Shown piece after piece: positions 45,704 to 58,796 of a stretch of 64,000 bases of DNA. A model generated the notes under the pieces. It saw nothing but the letters and a program-made list of their open reading frames with translations, had not been told where the DNA came from and ran no database searches. How positions within the stretch are numbered: position 1 is the stretch's first letter; each line of letters opens with the position of its first letter. Location: NCBI RefSeq assembly GCF_028640845.1, contig NC_080539.1, positions 164,002,236 to 164,066,235 on the forward strand. The letters are read 5' to 3'. The translations under genes and the position numbers were made by a program. Origin of the DNA: Ahaetulla prasina (taxonomy: Eukaryota; Chordata; Lepidosauria; Squamata; Colubridae).

Positions 45704-48637
45704 TCTTAGAATATACACCTAAAATATAGAGAAGGGATACTAATGTGAAGTTACATAATCTAATTTCAGGTTCATCTGATGACCTCTGCTAGGTAAAGAA
45801 CTTGCCAGGGAGCTGAAATTCAGGAGAGGCTTTTGAATTTTAATAATGTCTCTGATGAGGCAGTCTCTCAAAAATTAAGTTTTGAGTTAAGCAAGCAATG
45901 AGTTAAACAGAAGATGATTTAGTTAAAGATCGAGGAAAATAAGCCATATGAAAAGTTATAAATTCCAAAGTAAATAAAGTTCAGTTGTCAAAAATCTTCT
46001 ATAATTCAGCCTTGTTCCTTATTTAATACATTATTTTTGTTCATAATATATATTTAGATTGGAAGAGTACACTAAGAAAATCAGGTTGTCCAAAGACTTA
46101 GATCACATAAACTAAGATATGTTAAGATGTAGAATTAATAGAAAGAAATATAAAGAAGTTATAGATGAAACAAGTGTTCTTGTAAAGTGCAATAAATAAA
46201 ATAAATTTAAATGACAAAAACAGTGAGATTTGTTACCAGATGGAAATGGAAGGGGAGGAAAAATCTTGAATTTTAGTTCATGTCACAAACCATATATTAC
46301 AGAAGCAACTGCAAACTGGAATAACTGAATTGCCTGAAGAATGGACACCCCATTTTTAAAAGCAGATTTTAATATTGCCTTAACTGGTTTATCACAAAAA
46401 AAGTATATGGGATATCAGAACATATCGATTATATCTGATAGATACCATAAAATAACAGCAGGCTAGAAGAGAATTTTGACTGAAGAGCCCTCATGCATAT
46501 GCAAGTAAATGTTGATAAATTACCCATTAAATACAATTTGATGCAATCAGAGGGCTCTGTTAGTATGCAAAGTACTTGTATGGATTAAAGAGTCTCAAAT
46601 TTTCAAGAGCTGGAAACATATGACTTTTATTTTATAACCTTTTATCATTATCATCCCGATCTTACCAATTACTTCTATATCCATGTTTTTTTCAAATTGT
46701 CTAGAAACTTAGAAAATGTTACATTTCCATTTAAACCTGCATGTCAAACTAGAAGAATATTTCTGCAGAGCTTCAAATTGTGATTTCCTAAGACCCGAAC
46801 TGCGTAAGACACAGGCAGATCACCACCTACTTTGAAAATGCATTCTGGGTCCCTTTTTCAAAAGATGACCCAACGAGGTAGGCTTCCATCGTTTTTATGC
46901 CTTTTCTAGCCATGTTGCATTATATAGATATTTCATGCAGGGTTGTATCCAAGATTTCTTAAAGCCCCACACAACTATAAAGTCTATTAAAACTTTAATT
47001 TTCTTTCCAGAGTAATTTCAGCCTTAAGAAGCCACACAGTAATAACTAGGATTTGTGTGCAGGTTCTAAGATCAAAATAAAACATTAAAACGTTTAAACT
47101 AAGCACAAATCATTGAGTGAAATCTATGATTATTAAGCATATTACTTCTGCAAAATGCAGCCTTTCTTAGTGGCAATATCAAAAGCAAGCAAACTTTTCT
47201 CCCTAGAATTCCCACAAGGGGTGAATAATAGAAAGTGTTTATCAATGGCATCAAATAAAATACTAAGTAAACATGTGAGTCTAAAAGATGCACATAAATT
47301 TTTAAAATGCCAAACAGACTATGCATTACAAGCTAAAACAAAAAAAAAATGACTCATCTTTGTAAATGATGAAAAAAATGTTATTCTTTTATTAGACTTG
47401 CACAATGTTTGTAAGATTTAAAAATATAAATCTATCTTCAGTGGAAAATTCAGAACAAAAGCTGTAGGATTTTCTCTATTTTAGACTTAGAGGAGATTTT
47501 CCTGTAAATCTAAGCAATCACACCTCATTATAAGATCTGTAAGAGAGTCTTCACATTCATAAAATATCATTTTTCAAACTGGAATATTGGCCAATGAAGG
47601 ACTCAACTTGTATTTTCTATCTGCTAAATGGTTGCTGTAGAGTCACTAAAAGAATCTACATGAAATGGATTTGGCACATGCTTTCTTACACCAGACAAAG
47701 CTTAATTTGTCATTTGTTGGATAATTATTTTCTTCTCACCAGGAGATGTTGGGGTCTTTGCAGATCAAAAGTGGAAGAATGCTGCTTCGGAGATAGATGT
47801 TCCTGTGGATGAAGAGGATAATTCGGATGTGTACAGTAGCTGTCTGAATGGACGGTGCTCAGTTTAAAATGTTACTGTTCTGTTTGGAGAGTTGAATGAT
47901 TTGATGCCGTCGTTTTTCAAAATTGAAGACTAACACAAGATTGACAGAAGATGAGCATTCTTTTGAAGAGACTGTGTTTTTTAGTGATGTATTTGCAATG
48001 CTAAAGTATGTCTCTTAGCAATCTTACTCTGATGCTCTGTCTAGTAAGAAACAACTACAACAGTTGCTAGCGTAGTAAGATTTTTTTTTATTTTGTTCAG
48101 CAAATCTATTAGCAGTATATCTTGTCTGGTGTTCCATAATATGTTTTAGGTATGGATAACTCAAGAGACAGAAAATTGTATCCTGTGCCAGTCATTCACT
48201 TATGCTAATTATACTTTAGAATTAGGAGGATTATTAACGTAGATGTTTTCTTAGTGCAAACCATATCATTTAAATGTTGTAGGAAAGCAAGCAGTTATCC
48301 CAATTTTATTTATGAAATATTCATGGCCGATATTAATTTTTCCTTATAAAATTTTATCATATTAGTTTTGGAGTTGTTTTGCTTAATCACATAAAAGAAC
48401 ATGGTTCATACCAAGATTTTTCAAAATATGTTAAGATTTGAGGTACTGACTGGAAACTTTGGCAAGTGGAATGAAAATAAATATTTACATTTTCTGACAT
48501 GAATTAACATAAAACTTCAAATATAAAATGGAAAAATTAATCACAAATAGAAATTTAATCAGAAAGCTTCAAACATTTTTTAATGTTTTTCAGGAATAAA
48601 AATATAGAAAGTAAAAGTAAAAGATGATACTACTCAC

Positions 48638-48728
48638 CAACACATTTTTCAGCTAGTTCTCCTAAAAAATGATTGGACAATTTTGGATTCCAGTCCCTGG
48701 TATGAATTTGTAAAATGTGCTTTCTTGC
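48638..48728 (-). CDS. ATAD2B: ATAD2B exon, AAA1 C-terminal part
   Basis: This exon is 91 nt. It encodes ARKHILQIHTRDWNPKLS and NHFLGELAEKCV, with one base carried on to a glycine codon. It follows the arginine-finger exon and opens the lid subdomain of AAA1. The acceptor is CTGTTAG and the donor is GTGAGT. Spacing and phase fit both neighbours. Confidence 0.95.
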
Positions 48729-50054
<1,326 letters not shown>

Positions 50055-51239
50055 GAAAAATAATTGATCCTATTTAGACATTAATGATTTCATGAATTGG
50101 TTCCTGTTTGTGGCCCACTTTTCTATTTCCACTTAAGTTAGTGTGTTTGCGTGAATTAAAACCAAATTTTTAAAAATATCTTAAATATCTAAAATCATTA
50201 ATCAACTTGAAAATCCTGATTAAAATGAAGGTCTTACCTTCTTTCTTAAACATGGAAACTATGGGAGCTAAACACAACTCTTAAGGAAGTATTTTTTAGT
50301 CTGGGCGTGATGCAAGTGATAGATCACTTCTATGGGCTAGATAAATTGAATTTTGAAATCAGGGTACATTTTTAGAAGATCTCCTATTTTCAATATTAGT
50401 GTTTGGGCATACTCAGATAGGTGGTCTTATTTAAGATTTAAAGGTTAAAATCTTGTTTAAATTAAAACTGAAAACAGTCTGCAAATTTCATTTGCAGACT
50501 GCAAATTAGTGTCATACAGTAGCTACCAAATGTTGCACTAAAGGAAGTCTTTCATCATCAGATGCCATCTGATGCCAACTTAGCTCTCAGATGCCAACTC
50601 AATTCTAAGAAAATGTAAAATCTAGAATAAGCTCTAGTGCATGGTGTAGAGTTTAAGATTCTAGCTGAGAGTCATAGTTACTGTCCTGGAGCCATTCAAT
50701 AACCTTAATCTGAATGTTAATGTTAGATTTATAGAACAGTAAATCTAGGACAGAGGTAAGAAAGAAAAGCTTCTCTTCCCCTCAATTGTTTCTTCAATAT
50801 TTTCATTTAGAATTAACCTGGATAACATAAATATTTTAATTGTGCTGCTATTAAAAAGCTAGAACACCATCTAATTATCATGAAGGTTTTCTTTGTTAGA
50901 TAATCTGAAAGGAGAGGAGGAAGTTTGAAAAAGGTCTATCCTTTTCTTGAATTAGTCAGTCTCTCAATCTATCTCCAAGTAGGTAATTAATGTTTATTCT
51001 CATCCATGTCCTTTTTGTCTCAGACTCAGTAGTAACCCTATTTTCAGTGCACAAGTTAAAATGACTCCTTTTTGAACACACTAAATCATATTCAGCATCT
51101 AAGAAAGGCAAACTTTACAGTCACTGGATCAATAAGAATAAGAAAGGCAAAAGGAACTGAGTTAGGCTGAGTGGCACAAGCATTTGATAAACTAGATCTC
51201 TAATTGTCCCAAAGCTTTTCAAAATGGCAACTGGGCTTT

Positions 51240-51310
51240 CTTGGGTTTTTTTCTTTGAAAACATTTCTCTTCTCATCCAAGCAGCTTCTTCAGTTCTGAC
51301 TGAATGGTGG
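51240..51310 (-). repeat. Repeat fragment with hammerhead-like core
   Basis: The minus strand at 51293-51262 reads CTGAAGA, then a possible stem (GCTGCT with AGAAGA), then GAAATG. The general form CTTCTTGGATGAGAAG followed by GAAACGTCTTC is very common in squamate and fish genomes, and I associate it with Penelope-like elements. This copy is only about 70 bp. Confidence 0.4.
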
Positions 51311-51381
51311 GGAATGGAAGAAAACCACCACTATTTATGCATCCAATGTTACATATACTAGAAGTAATATGCTAACCTCAC

Positions 51382-51470
51382 CTGTGAATTTGGTCTTGTC
51401 TACTGGAGCGGACTGGGGCCAAGCCATCTATTTCATCAAAAAAGATTATGGATGGCCTCATCAGGTATGC
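51382..51470 (-). CDS. ATAD2B: ATAD2B exon, AAA1 Walker B
   Basis: This exon is 89 nt. It encodes AYLMRPSIIFFDEIDGLA and PVRSSRQDQIH, with two bases carried on to a serine codon. IIFFDEID is an intact Walker B with the catalytic glutamate. The acceptor is CCCCCAG and the donor is GTGAGG. Upstream, the previous exon ends FDQ on a whole codon. Confidence 0.97.
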
Positions 51471-53087
51471 CTGGGGTAAGCAACAAACAAAATTAATTGT
51501 AGATATGAAAATAATTTTTATACTTTTAAAAGCTATGAGAAAAATTATCTTTAATTGCTGTATTGAATCAAAAACACTAAAGTCCTTGAGTTCACTCGTA
51601 ATTATAAAGCCAAGAAAATGCATTAACTCTGCCCTGTGTACATACTGCAGATTACCTTTGACAGCTAATAGGTAGACTTCATGATGGAAAAAACTGGTAG
51701 CCTCCACACGAGTAATGATAGGGTGGATTAGGGTTGGGAGTAGCCCCATGTCAAATGTGAAAATAAACTTTAAAAGCTCTGAAAAAAAGAAATTGGGCCA
51801 TCTTTGTAGAAGCTTATTGGAAAAATATTTCTGCATTTAAAAGCAGTTGATTTTTTGAGTTTCCTGAAAATTTTCTTTTAGCTAAGCTCAACTCCCAATG
51901 ACTTTTACTAATGATCTAAAACTCACAGAGCTTTCTTGGCAACCTTACTGAACTGACTTGTCTCTTCCTACTTCCAGGATATATTTCAACAAATTCCTAC
52001 AGCTCTAATCTTTCACAGTGGTCTTTTATACATGTACTAACCAGGTCCATCCCTAATCAGCTCCACAAGATTATCTATTAGTGGCTAGGGTGTAAACTAT
52101 GTAAATACGATCTCATCCAATACCAGTTACACGGATACTTTTTTTTCTGACATTTTCACCTCCAAGAACTTATATGCTTTGAGGAAACTAATTTTATTCT
52201 TCAATCAGTACAAAAATATCAAGAGTGTCTTTGAAGGAGTACAAGCAAAAATACAAGAAGTCAGAGGTGTTGAGTAATCAATATCACTTTTTTATCTCTT
52301 GAAGCAAAAGGAGCTATTGCATTTTCTACTGATTTGACAACTTATTCCAGTTTCTTTTTTATTAGCAACTTCACTTATTCGTCTTTCTGAAACATAAATG
52401 TTTTTATGGGCATTTCCTAACAATGAAAAGGTACATTTGCCAAAATTGGCCTGCAAGATCTATTAAGTCTATAGAATTCCAAGTGGAGACTCTTTCCCCT
52501 TCTGGAACCACACTCCTCAGTGTCAATCATCTAATGATGGAAGATGAAGCAGAGCAATGGGTCTTCCTCCACCCAAGAGCTTTAGTATCAAAGGACTCCA
52601 TTCTGTGGAGAGGATATTGTCTCACTCATCAATACAATTAGCCTTTTTAAAAAAAGTTGACAAATACAATTTGTCCTTTGGACTAGAGATGCAGCAAATT
52701 ATATTTGCTTAATTTTCAGAATGAAAATCATAACTGGAGGAAACAAAATATTTCCTTCATGTCTTATGGTTCACGGTTACTCCCAGCAATTGTTTCTATT
52801 CTTAGCTGTTATTCATTTAATGACCTTTTTCTTCTTCCTATAATGACTCCAGCAAATATTAATACAGGAACTACCATGATCCCAGGTAATGAACTCAGTC
52901 TGACAATACAACAACAGGGACTGGAAACAAAATCAATTTTCATCCAGCTATGCTGAATGGGAAATACTTTTGCTCATTATGGTATTACCTTTGCAAACAT
53001 AGAGAGAGAGATTAGCAAGTAGCAAAAGTGTTCAAACAGATCTCCTGCTTCAGCTGAAGGATTGAATACATAAAATTGTGTACTAAC
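51471..53087 (-). other. Intron, no recognised feature
   Basis: The minus-strand frame that extends upstream of the Walker B exon to 51836 is intron read-through. No named repeat was found. Confidence 0.5.
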
Positions 53088-53262
53088 TTGATCAAAGAGG
53101 AGTCGAAGCTGCCGTTCAGATTCACCAACCCATTTACTGAGACAGTCTGCTCCTTTCCTCATAAAAAAGGCAACTTTTCTGTCCCCATGAGTGCATTCAT
53201 TGGCCAGAGCTCTAGCCACCAAGGTTTTACCTGTTCCAGGAGGACCATAAAACAAACAGCCC
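53088..53262 (-). CDS. ATAD2B: ATAD2B exon, AAA1 Walker A
   Basis: This exon is 175 nt. One base completes an arginine codon, then it reads GCLFYGPPGTGKTLVARAL, ANECTHGDRKVAFFMRKG, ADCLSKWVGESERQLRLL and FDQ. GPPGTGKT is a perfect Walker A P-loop, and KWVGESER contains the pore-loop-adjacent motif of classical AAA proteins. The acceptor is TCTTCAG and the donor is GTTAGT. Confidence 0.97.
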
Positions 53263-54909
53263 CTGAAGACAAATGGACAGATACAGAAATCACTATTTCT
53301 TTTTCTTCATAAGCAGCCCAGTATTTGCTACCAACGTAAGGGACACAAGTGCTCAGTGATCTGTTTTGGATACCCAGTGAAATAAAAGTTATTGCTAATT
53401 AAAAATGATGAAAGGGAAAAGTAGAAAATATTTATGAGTGGTTATTATTTTTAATCTATACCATTTTTTTCTTTTTTAGCAAAAATGACATTCACTTTTT
53501 TCTAATATGCTGGGCAAATTTATTGTTGCATAAAAGCATCATAAATTAACATGAACATCAGAGATAGGGCATACACGTGACATCTCTGATGTTGGGTGTC
53601 AAGCGGGCAGCTATATAAATCAAACAAATATTGTAAACAAATGCAAATGAATAAAGTTATAACACTAGCTTTGTTATAACTAAATAACAATCTCCCAAGT
53701 TTCCTGTGTCTCATGCAACCATTAGTTTCAGTAAATAGGATCAGGAGGAATGAAAACAGTGATGAGCCTTGGGACAAAAATTAGTTTTTATTAGGAAAAT
53801 CCTATGCTTTTCTGCCTCATATAGCACATATACAGCATCAAACTTTTACAGTAAGGAATTTTGCCAACTCTTAGTTTCTCTGGAGGATCTCCATAACTAT
53901 TTCCATCTTTATTGGCATCCATTCATCTTTAAAAATTCAATAGCGCCTTTCATAAGTCGAAGAACCCACAATGCTATTCTGTTTCTGTGTTACATTTAAA
54001 AATCAAGCTGCTTTTTTATGGTCTTGTGAAACATACCAAGAAATCAAATCTAAATTCTGCATTCCTAAATTACATGGATATAAACATAAGTCAGTGAGAT
54101 CTTAACGCATATCTGAAGACTTGATATACTTAGGAAGCCTTTTAAAAATTCCAGTTTTCCAACCATTATTGAAATCAAAAGTTTCATTTTAAAAGATAAT
54201 TCTGAATGAACAAACTCAATTGCATTTTTCTTTGTACAGGATGGATCAATATTGATTGATTCCACATTTTACAGTATTATTGAACTATTTCGCTTCATTA
54301 AATTTTCACAGAAGTGTAGAATGGTCTTTGTCTGACAGCTCTATTTTCCTTAGCTTTCTCATACTTCTAGATTGGCAACTTTAAGAGAAATTATACAACA
54401 CAAAATTGCTAAAAATGTAAAATACCTTTTCTGCAAGAAATTTTTTTGAAGCAAGTTATTTCATCAAATGTCACACAAATGTATTTGACCTAGCCTATTA
54501 TCTTCTTCTCTCAGCAAACTTCAATTCCAACAACTTTCTCACAACTATTCCATTTTTCCAGAGATTTGGAGGCATATTGGGGTATGGAAGAGAGAATCTG
54601 ATCTAGGAATGGTTTTTTTCCTGCTTAAGTCAAACGGCTGAACCCAACTGCAGCCAGCAAAACCTAGAGTGTCCCCCCTTCAAATAACTTGTCCCATATT
54701 GTATCTTTTAATCTGACAAATAGGATTTTAAAATAATTAAATATAGGAAATAATCATGTTGGCCCATGTGGTTTATTTTAATTAAATTAAATTAATTCAG
54801 ATCTAACTTTTGTCCATTTCTTTGTTAAGCTATTCTTTAAAATAAACCTAAATCCAACAAACTTTGTGTATTCTGGTAAATTAATTCAAATGTAAATATG
54901 AAAGCCTAC
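53263..54909 (-). other. Intron, no recognised feature
   Basis: This is AT-rich. A short inverted motif around ACATCAGAGATAGGG and CATCTCTGATGTTGG (53548-53595) is the only structure I noticed. Confidence 0.5.
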
Positions 54910-55025
54910 CTCGGTGGCTGAATTTTGAATTTTTCAAATATTTCAGGATACAGAAGAGGAAATATAACCATTTCCTTAAGTGCATGAATATGATTGCTCA
55001 ACCCACCTATACTATCAAAACGGAC
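54910..55025 (-). CDS. ATAD2B: ATAD2B exon, N-terminal part of AAA1
   Basis: This exon is 116 nt. It encodes VRFDSIGGLSNHIHALKE, MVIFPLLYPEIFEKFKI and QPP, with two bases of an arginine codon. FDSIGGL and the FPLLYPEIFEKF segment are the classical AAA lead-in before the Walker A (compare D-I-G-G-L and PL.HPE.F in p97-like ATPases). The acceptor is CTTTTAG and the donor is GTAGGC. Confidence 0.96.
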
Positions 55026-55279
55026 CTAAAAGGAAGATAAAAAGCAATAAAAGAAATTAACATTGGAAATTTAACTTATCATTTGCCCAGTTTATGTGGA
55101 AAAGCCATCAATGTATTTCAAAATTTCAATAATAAAAATATTATCCAAAATGGTCTACTTTTAATCTGGTGTAAGCGAAGTAGCTATAAACATTTAATTC
55201 TTTAAGATTGAATTTTACAAACCAGCTTAAAGATTTTCCTTTTAGCACAGTCAATTCTAAACAAAGAAAAAAAGCACAC

Positions 55280-55391
55280 CGATTTGTCAAGAGTCATTGG
55301 ATCCACGTCAGCCAAGCTTGCTCCAACTTTCACTCGTTCACGTAAGATTCCACTAGCCAAATCTTCTGCTCTGAAATTCATTGGCAGACAC
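55280..55391 (-). CDS. ATAD2B: ATAD2B exon, linker before AAA1
   Basis: This exon is 112 nt. One base completes an arginine codon, then it reads CLPMNFRAEDLASGILRE, RVKVGASLADVDPMTLDKS. The donor is GTGTGC, slightly non-consensus at position 3, and the acceptor is GTCATAG. It ends on a whole codon and leads straight into VRFDSIGGL of the AAA1 start. This is highly conserved in ATAD2 family proteins. Confidence 0.94.
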
Positions 55392-55685
55392 CTATGACAA
55401 TATTAAAAAAAATCCATAAATTTCATGCTGAATAAAGATGCATGCATGCATGCATAGAATGGAACTGTGACTTTTCAGGTACAGTATTTCATCTTGTCCC
55501 AAAAATAAAATGAGAACGTTAGTCATTAGAGAAAAGAATTATAATTTTCATGAAGACATAATGAACCAATAATCCCACTGCCACCCCCAAAAGTAAAAAA
55601 ATTCAAATAATACATCAAAATAAATTGGGATGCATCTAAAATTACATTCAGTGGAATTTTGCAAACGATGGAGGGAGGAAGGAGG

Positions 55686-55946
55686 CAGGGGTGAAATCCA
55701 GCAGGTTCTGACAGGTTCTGGAGAACTGGTAGCGGAAATTTTGAGTAGTTCAGAGAACCAGCAAATACCACCTCTGGCTGGCCCCAGAGTGGGGTGGGAA
55801 TGGAGATTTTACAATATCCTTCCCCCAGGAGTGGGGAGGGAATGGAGATTTTGCAGTATTCTTCCCCTGCCACGCCCACCAAGCCATGCCCACCAAGCCA
55901 AGCCCACAGAACCAATAGTAAAAAAAAAAAATAGATTTCACCACTG
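55686..55946. mobile_element. hAT-type non-autonomous element with 8-bp TSD
   Basis: GAAGGAGG flanks both sides (55678-55685, 55947-55954). The ends CAGGGGTGAAATCCAGCAGG and TAGATTTCACCACTG are inverted repeats. The interior contains a tandem of about 48 bp (GGGAATGGAGATTTTGCA, near 55797 and 55848) and a CCACCAAGCCATGCCCACC stretch. It is non-coding despite open frames on both strands. Confidence 0.85.
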
Positions 55947-56536
55947 GAAGGAGGCACTATATTTTAGAAACAGTAAGGATGGGCCCAGTCTATAGCTTAT
56001 TTGAAATCCCTGGCTGCCCTTGTTAAAATTCCTATTCCTCATATACTTCTTCATTAAGACTTTAGGCACTTGTTAGCAATCTCAAACAAACAAACAAAAA
56101 ATAAATCCAAAGGTAAAAATTTTAGTCTACACATTCTAATAACATCAGTATATCAGTGGCTGTGCCCTATAGAACCTTCAGAAGAGTACAAAGACAATAT
56201 TCAGTCCCCAGCCTAAAAATGTTGCTATTCTTTTCTTTATAGCTCCATTTGCCCTGAAAAGTTGTCAAATAAGTGCACGATTCTGTAGAATAACATTGGA
56301 GGCATTCTGATAAGAAAGATGTTCTACTCTTTTCTGGCATAGAAGGTATCAGTTAAGACAAAAGAAGAACAATAATCAAGAAAAAACAATGCCTCACTCC
56401 TAACCTCCAATAGGAAATGCAAATTTATGTTCACAGATGGGCAGGTATGAAGAAATCCCATGATATAAAAACATGTTTTACATGCATAAGTTCTATGACT
56501 AGAAGACAATATTTGTAGCTTAGAGCTGAACTGTGG

Positions 56537-56686
56537 GGTCCTTGGTGTTCTCTGAGTGTGGTTGTTTTATTGCAGACATTTCATTAACAAGCTAGATAAC
56601 ATTATCAATGAGCACTGATGAGGTTTCCTAGTTTGGTAATGAAACATCTACAAGAAAACAACCAAGCTCAGAGAACACCAAGGACC
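56537..56686. repeat. Inverted repeat with two hammerhead-like cores
   Basis: Arms starting GGTCCTTGGTGTTCTCTGAG and ending in its complement at 56686 form a 150-bp inverted repeat. On the plus strand 56615-56648 reads CTGATGA, G, then GTTTCC-TAGTTT-GGTAAT, then GAAACATC. This is the order of a hammerhead core with stem II. The opposite arm holds a more decayed mirror copy on the minus strand. Penelope-like elements carry such motifs; this assignment is inference. Confidence 0.5.
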
Positions 56687-56833
56687 TTACATAACATGTA
56701 TGACCATGCCTCATAACAGCATCCTTAATTAAAATAAAACAAATTCCACATAGTTGGCAAATTTCATCAGGCCAAGCACATGAAACCAAGCCATTTTTTT
56801 CCCTTGGCTGAATGATGACAAAGAAATTGTTAC

Positions 56834-56932
56834 CGGTTTCTCGCTCTTGCCATGCTTTTAGATTTTCTTCTTTCAAAACGTTCTTCATCTGAAGAGGTTG
56901 TATCGCTACTATGAATGGCATGTTTCTTTCTC
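56834..56932 (-). CDS. ATAD2B: ATAD2B exon, basic N-terminal segment
   Basis: This exon is 99 nt. One base completes an arginine codon, then RKKHAIHSSDTTSSDEE, RFERRKSKSMARARN follow, and two bases of an arginine codon are carried on. It is a basic and serine-rich stretch, probably disordered, with a possible nuclear localisation role (RKK, RRK). The acceptor is TTCCACAG and the donor is GTAACA. Confidence 0.93.
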
Positions 56933-57764
56933 CTGTGGAAGCAATAGAACATTTAACTGAAGATCAGCGTGCACTGAATTGTGCTTAGTGAATGCTAACA
57001 AATTAAAACAGATAATTTAAAGTTGCAATGTCTTTTGTTTAATGCTTCTCTTGTTTTCATCACTTGAGCTGGTTCAGATGCTACAATACACTGATATGTC
57101 AGAGAAGCAACAAGACACAGCAATCCCTGGTCTTCCCATATAAATACAAACACTATTGTTCCAATGTAAGAGGAGAAATTGTGGTTTATTTTTGACTACA
57201 AAAGAGGATCAACATTTCAAGGTGTTTTTTTTAAGACAGGGATTAAACCACAATTTCTAAGTTGAAATATAATGGGAAAAAGGAACCCTGAAATTAACAC
57301 AGAGATAATACTGTAGATCATTCTCTATTAGGCACAGAACAAGAATCACCCCATTCATTCCTCATCAAACTTTACTGCAAAATTTAATTTACCAGCCCAT
57401 CATTACCTATGAACTAAGTCTGTTTAAAAAAAAGCTGAAAACAATTTTATATATATACAAAATGTAAGAAACTGACAAAAACAAAAAAATGACAAAAATA
57501 TTCAAGGTAGTTCATAAAACATTACTTCAGCAAAATTTCTGGCAGTAACGGCTTCCAGCATACCAAACTATGACAATGATTTGCAAAGTATTCCTCTGCA
57601 TTGTGTTATGCTGTCTTTCTCTTTTATTTTATAGCTACAACAGAGGAAGAATGCATTGGCTTAGCTTTTGTATTTTTTACCCAACCAATTCTTCCAGAAA
57701 TTATTCCTGAAATTCCAACATGGTAGCATAATGGCAGTAGAAAATATCCTAATATGTTATTTAC

Positions 57765-57840
57765 CTGATATGGCTTCTTCTTGCAGGAGATCTATGAATG
57801 TCAAATAATGTGTTTTCCCTTTTCTTTTGGTGAGCTGGAA
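57765..57840 (-). CDS. ATAD2B: ATAD2B exon, N-terminal linker
   Basis: This exon is 76 nt. Two bases complete a valine codon, then PAHQKKRENTLFDIHR and SPARRSHI follow, with two bases carried on. The acceptor is TTATCTAG and the donor is GTAAAT. It matches the region between the acidic N-terminal patch and the basic segment. Confidence 0.92.
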
Positions 57841-58679
57841 CTAGATAAAATAATCAATTTTGACATGTAAACGTTTTTACAGAACTGTATAAAAATCTAG
57901 TTCCTTGCTATAAGGCAGGGAGGGTCAAACTCAAGGCCCAGGAGCCGGAGCCAGAGCAGGGTGCTTAGATCTGGCCCGCAGGGCCACTCTGTAAAGAGCA
58001 AAGGACTGGCCCATGGTGTCTCTGCCAGTGAAAATAGAGTTCGGAAGGGCTGCATGCAGTTTGTCTGCAATTCCCCAAAACATGTTCTGAGTGAGTTGCC
58101 TAGTGAGTGGACAGAGATCTTAGAGGAATTTCTAATTTTATCAAGTCTAACAAGTAGAGGCTGTGGCAGAATTATTCATTTATTTATTACATTTATATCC
58201 TGCCACAATCAAACAACTCTTGGTGGTCACATAAACACAACCACAAACAGGACTGTACCTACTTTTTTCGGTAAGTAAATCAAAGAAAGGAAAATGTAAG
58301 ACAAATGCTACAATAAGTATCTGCTCAAAACAATAACAGCCCAAACTATCAACTGTTATAGAAATCTCCCTTGATACTATATGTTCAACTGCAAAAAGAG
58401 GGGGGGGAAATAACACTTGGAGAAGTAATAAATTTTGTTTATATTTTTCCTACACACCTTCTTACAGAGAGTAGCAGATAATGATTCTTCCTTCAGCCAT
58501 TTTATCCTATTTAATTTTAACATTAAATAAATTAAATGTAGAGGAATGATCATTTGCTGAACTTTATTATTATGAAGTTGATCCATGATCCATTTAGTTC
58601 TAATATAATGCTGCAACAAGGGTAAGATATTGCTGAACCAAGTTATTTCAGTTACATAAACCATTTTTAAAAATCTTAC
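57841..58679 (-). other. Intron with hAT-like fragment
   Basis: A fragment at 57915-58030 (GGGTCAAACTCAAGGCCCAG, TCTGGCCCGCAGGGCCACTC) is a partial relative of the element at 27003. A LINE 3' tail-like piece lies at about 58163-58230 (TTATTACATTTATATCCTGC). There is nothing else to name. Confidence 0.45.
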
Positions 58680-58796
58680 CTATAGGAGGCGCTTGATATC
58701 TATCTACTGTTTTTCTTTGTCTGAGATTATATGGACGATCATTTTCTTCTCCTTCTGCCTCCTCTGCTTCAATATCCCCATCTTCTTCTTGAGATT
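58680..58796 (-). CDS. ATAD2B: ATAD2B exon, acidic N-terminal patch
   Basis: This exon is 117 nt. Two bases complete a glutamate codon, then SQEEDGDIEAEEAEGEEN and DRPYNLRQRKTVDRYQAPP, I follow, with one base carried on. The acidic run followed by YNLRQRKTVDRYQ is a hallmark of the ATAD2 family N-terminus. The acceptor is TTTCTAG and the donor is GTAAGA. Confidence 0.95.

Larger units (their letters stand above)
41725..48637 (-). other. Long intron with repeats
   Basis: This intron of almost 7 kb contains G-run and (CA)n tracts at 42180-42212, LINE pieces at 43520-43690 and 44200-44680, and (CTGT)n at 44170-44200. A (CA)n tract lies at 44960-44979 and the foldback element at 45588-45703. Regions 42220-43500, 45720-47560 and 47830-48630 show nothing I could name. 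Sequence at 47590-47830 has a repeat-like look (GGAGATGTTGGGGTCTTTGC) but is unassigned. Confidence 0.5.
55392..56833 (-). other. Intron with hAT and inverted-repeat insertions
   Basis: This intron contains a (GCAT)n tract at 55438-55455, the hAT element at 55686-55946 and the inverted repeat at 56537-56686. The rest is unassigned. Confidence 0.55.

Noticed and set aside
51378..51836. 152-codon minus-strand frame read as a longer exon
   Set aside because: Only the last 89 nt (51470-51382) match the AAA1 Walker B exon; the upstream part is intron ending in a CCCCCAG acceptor.
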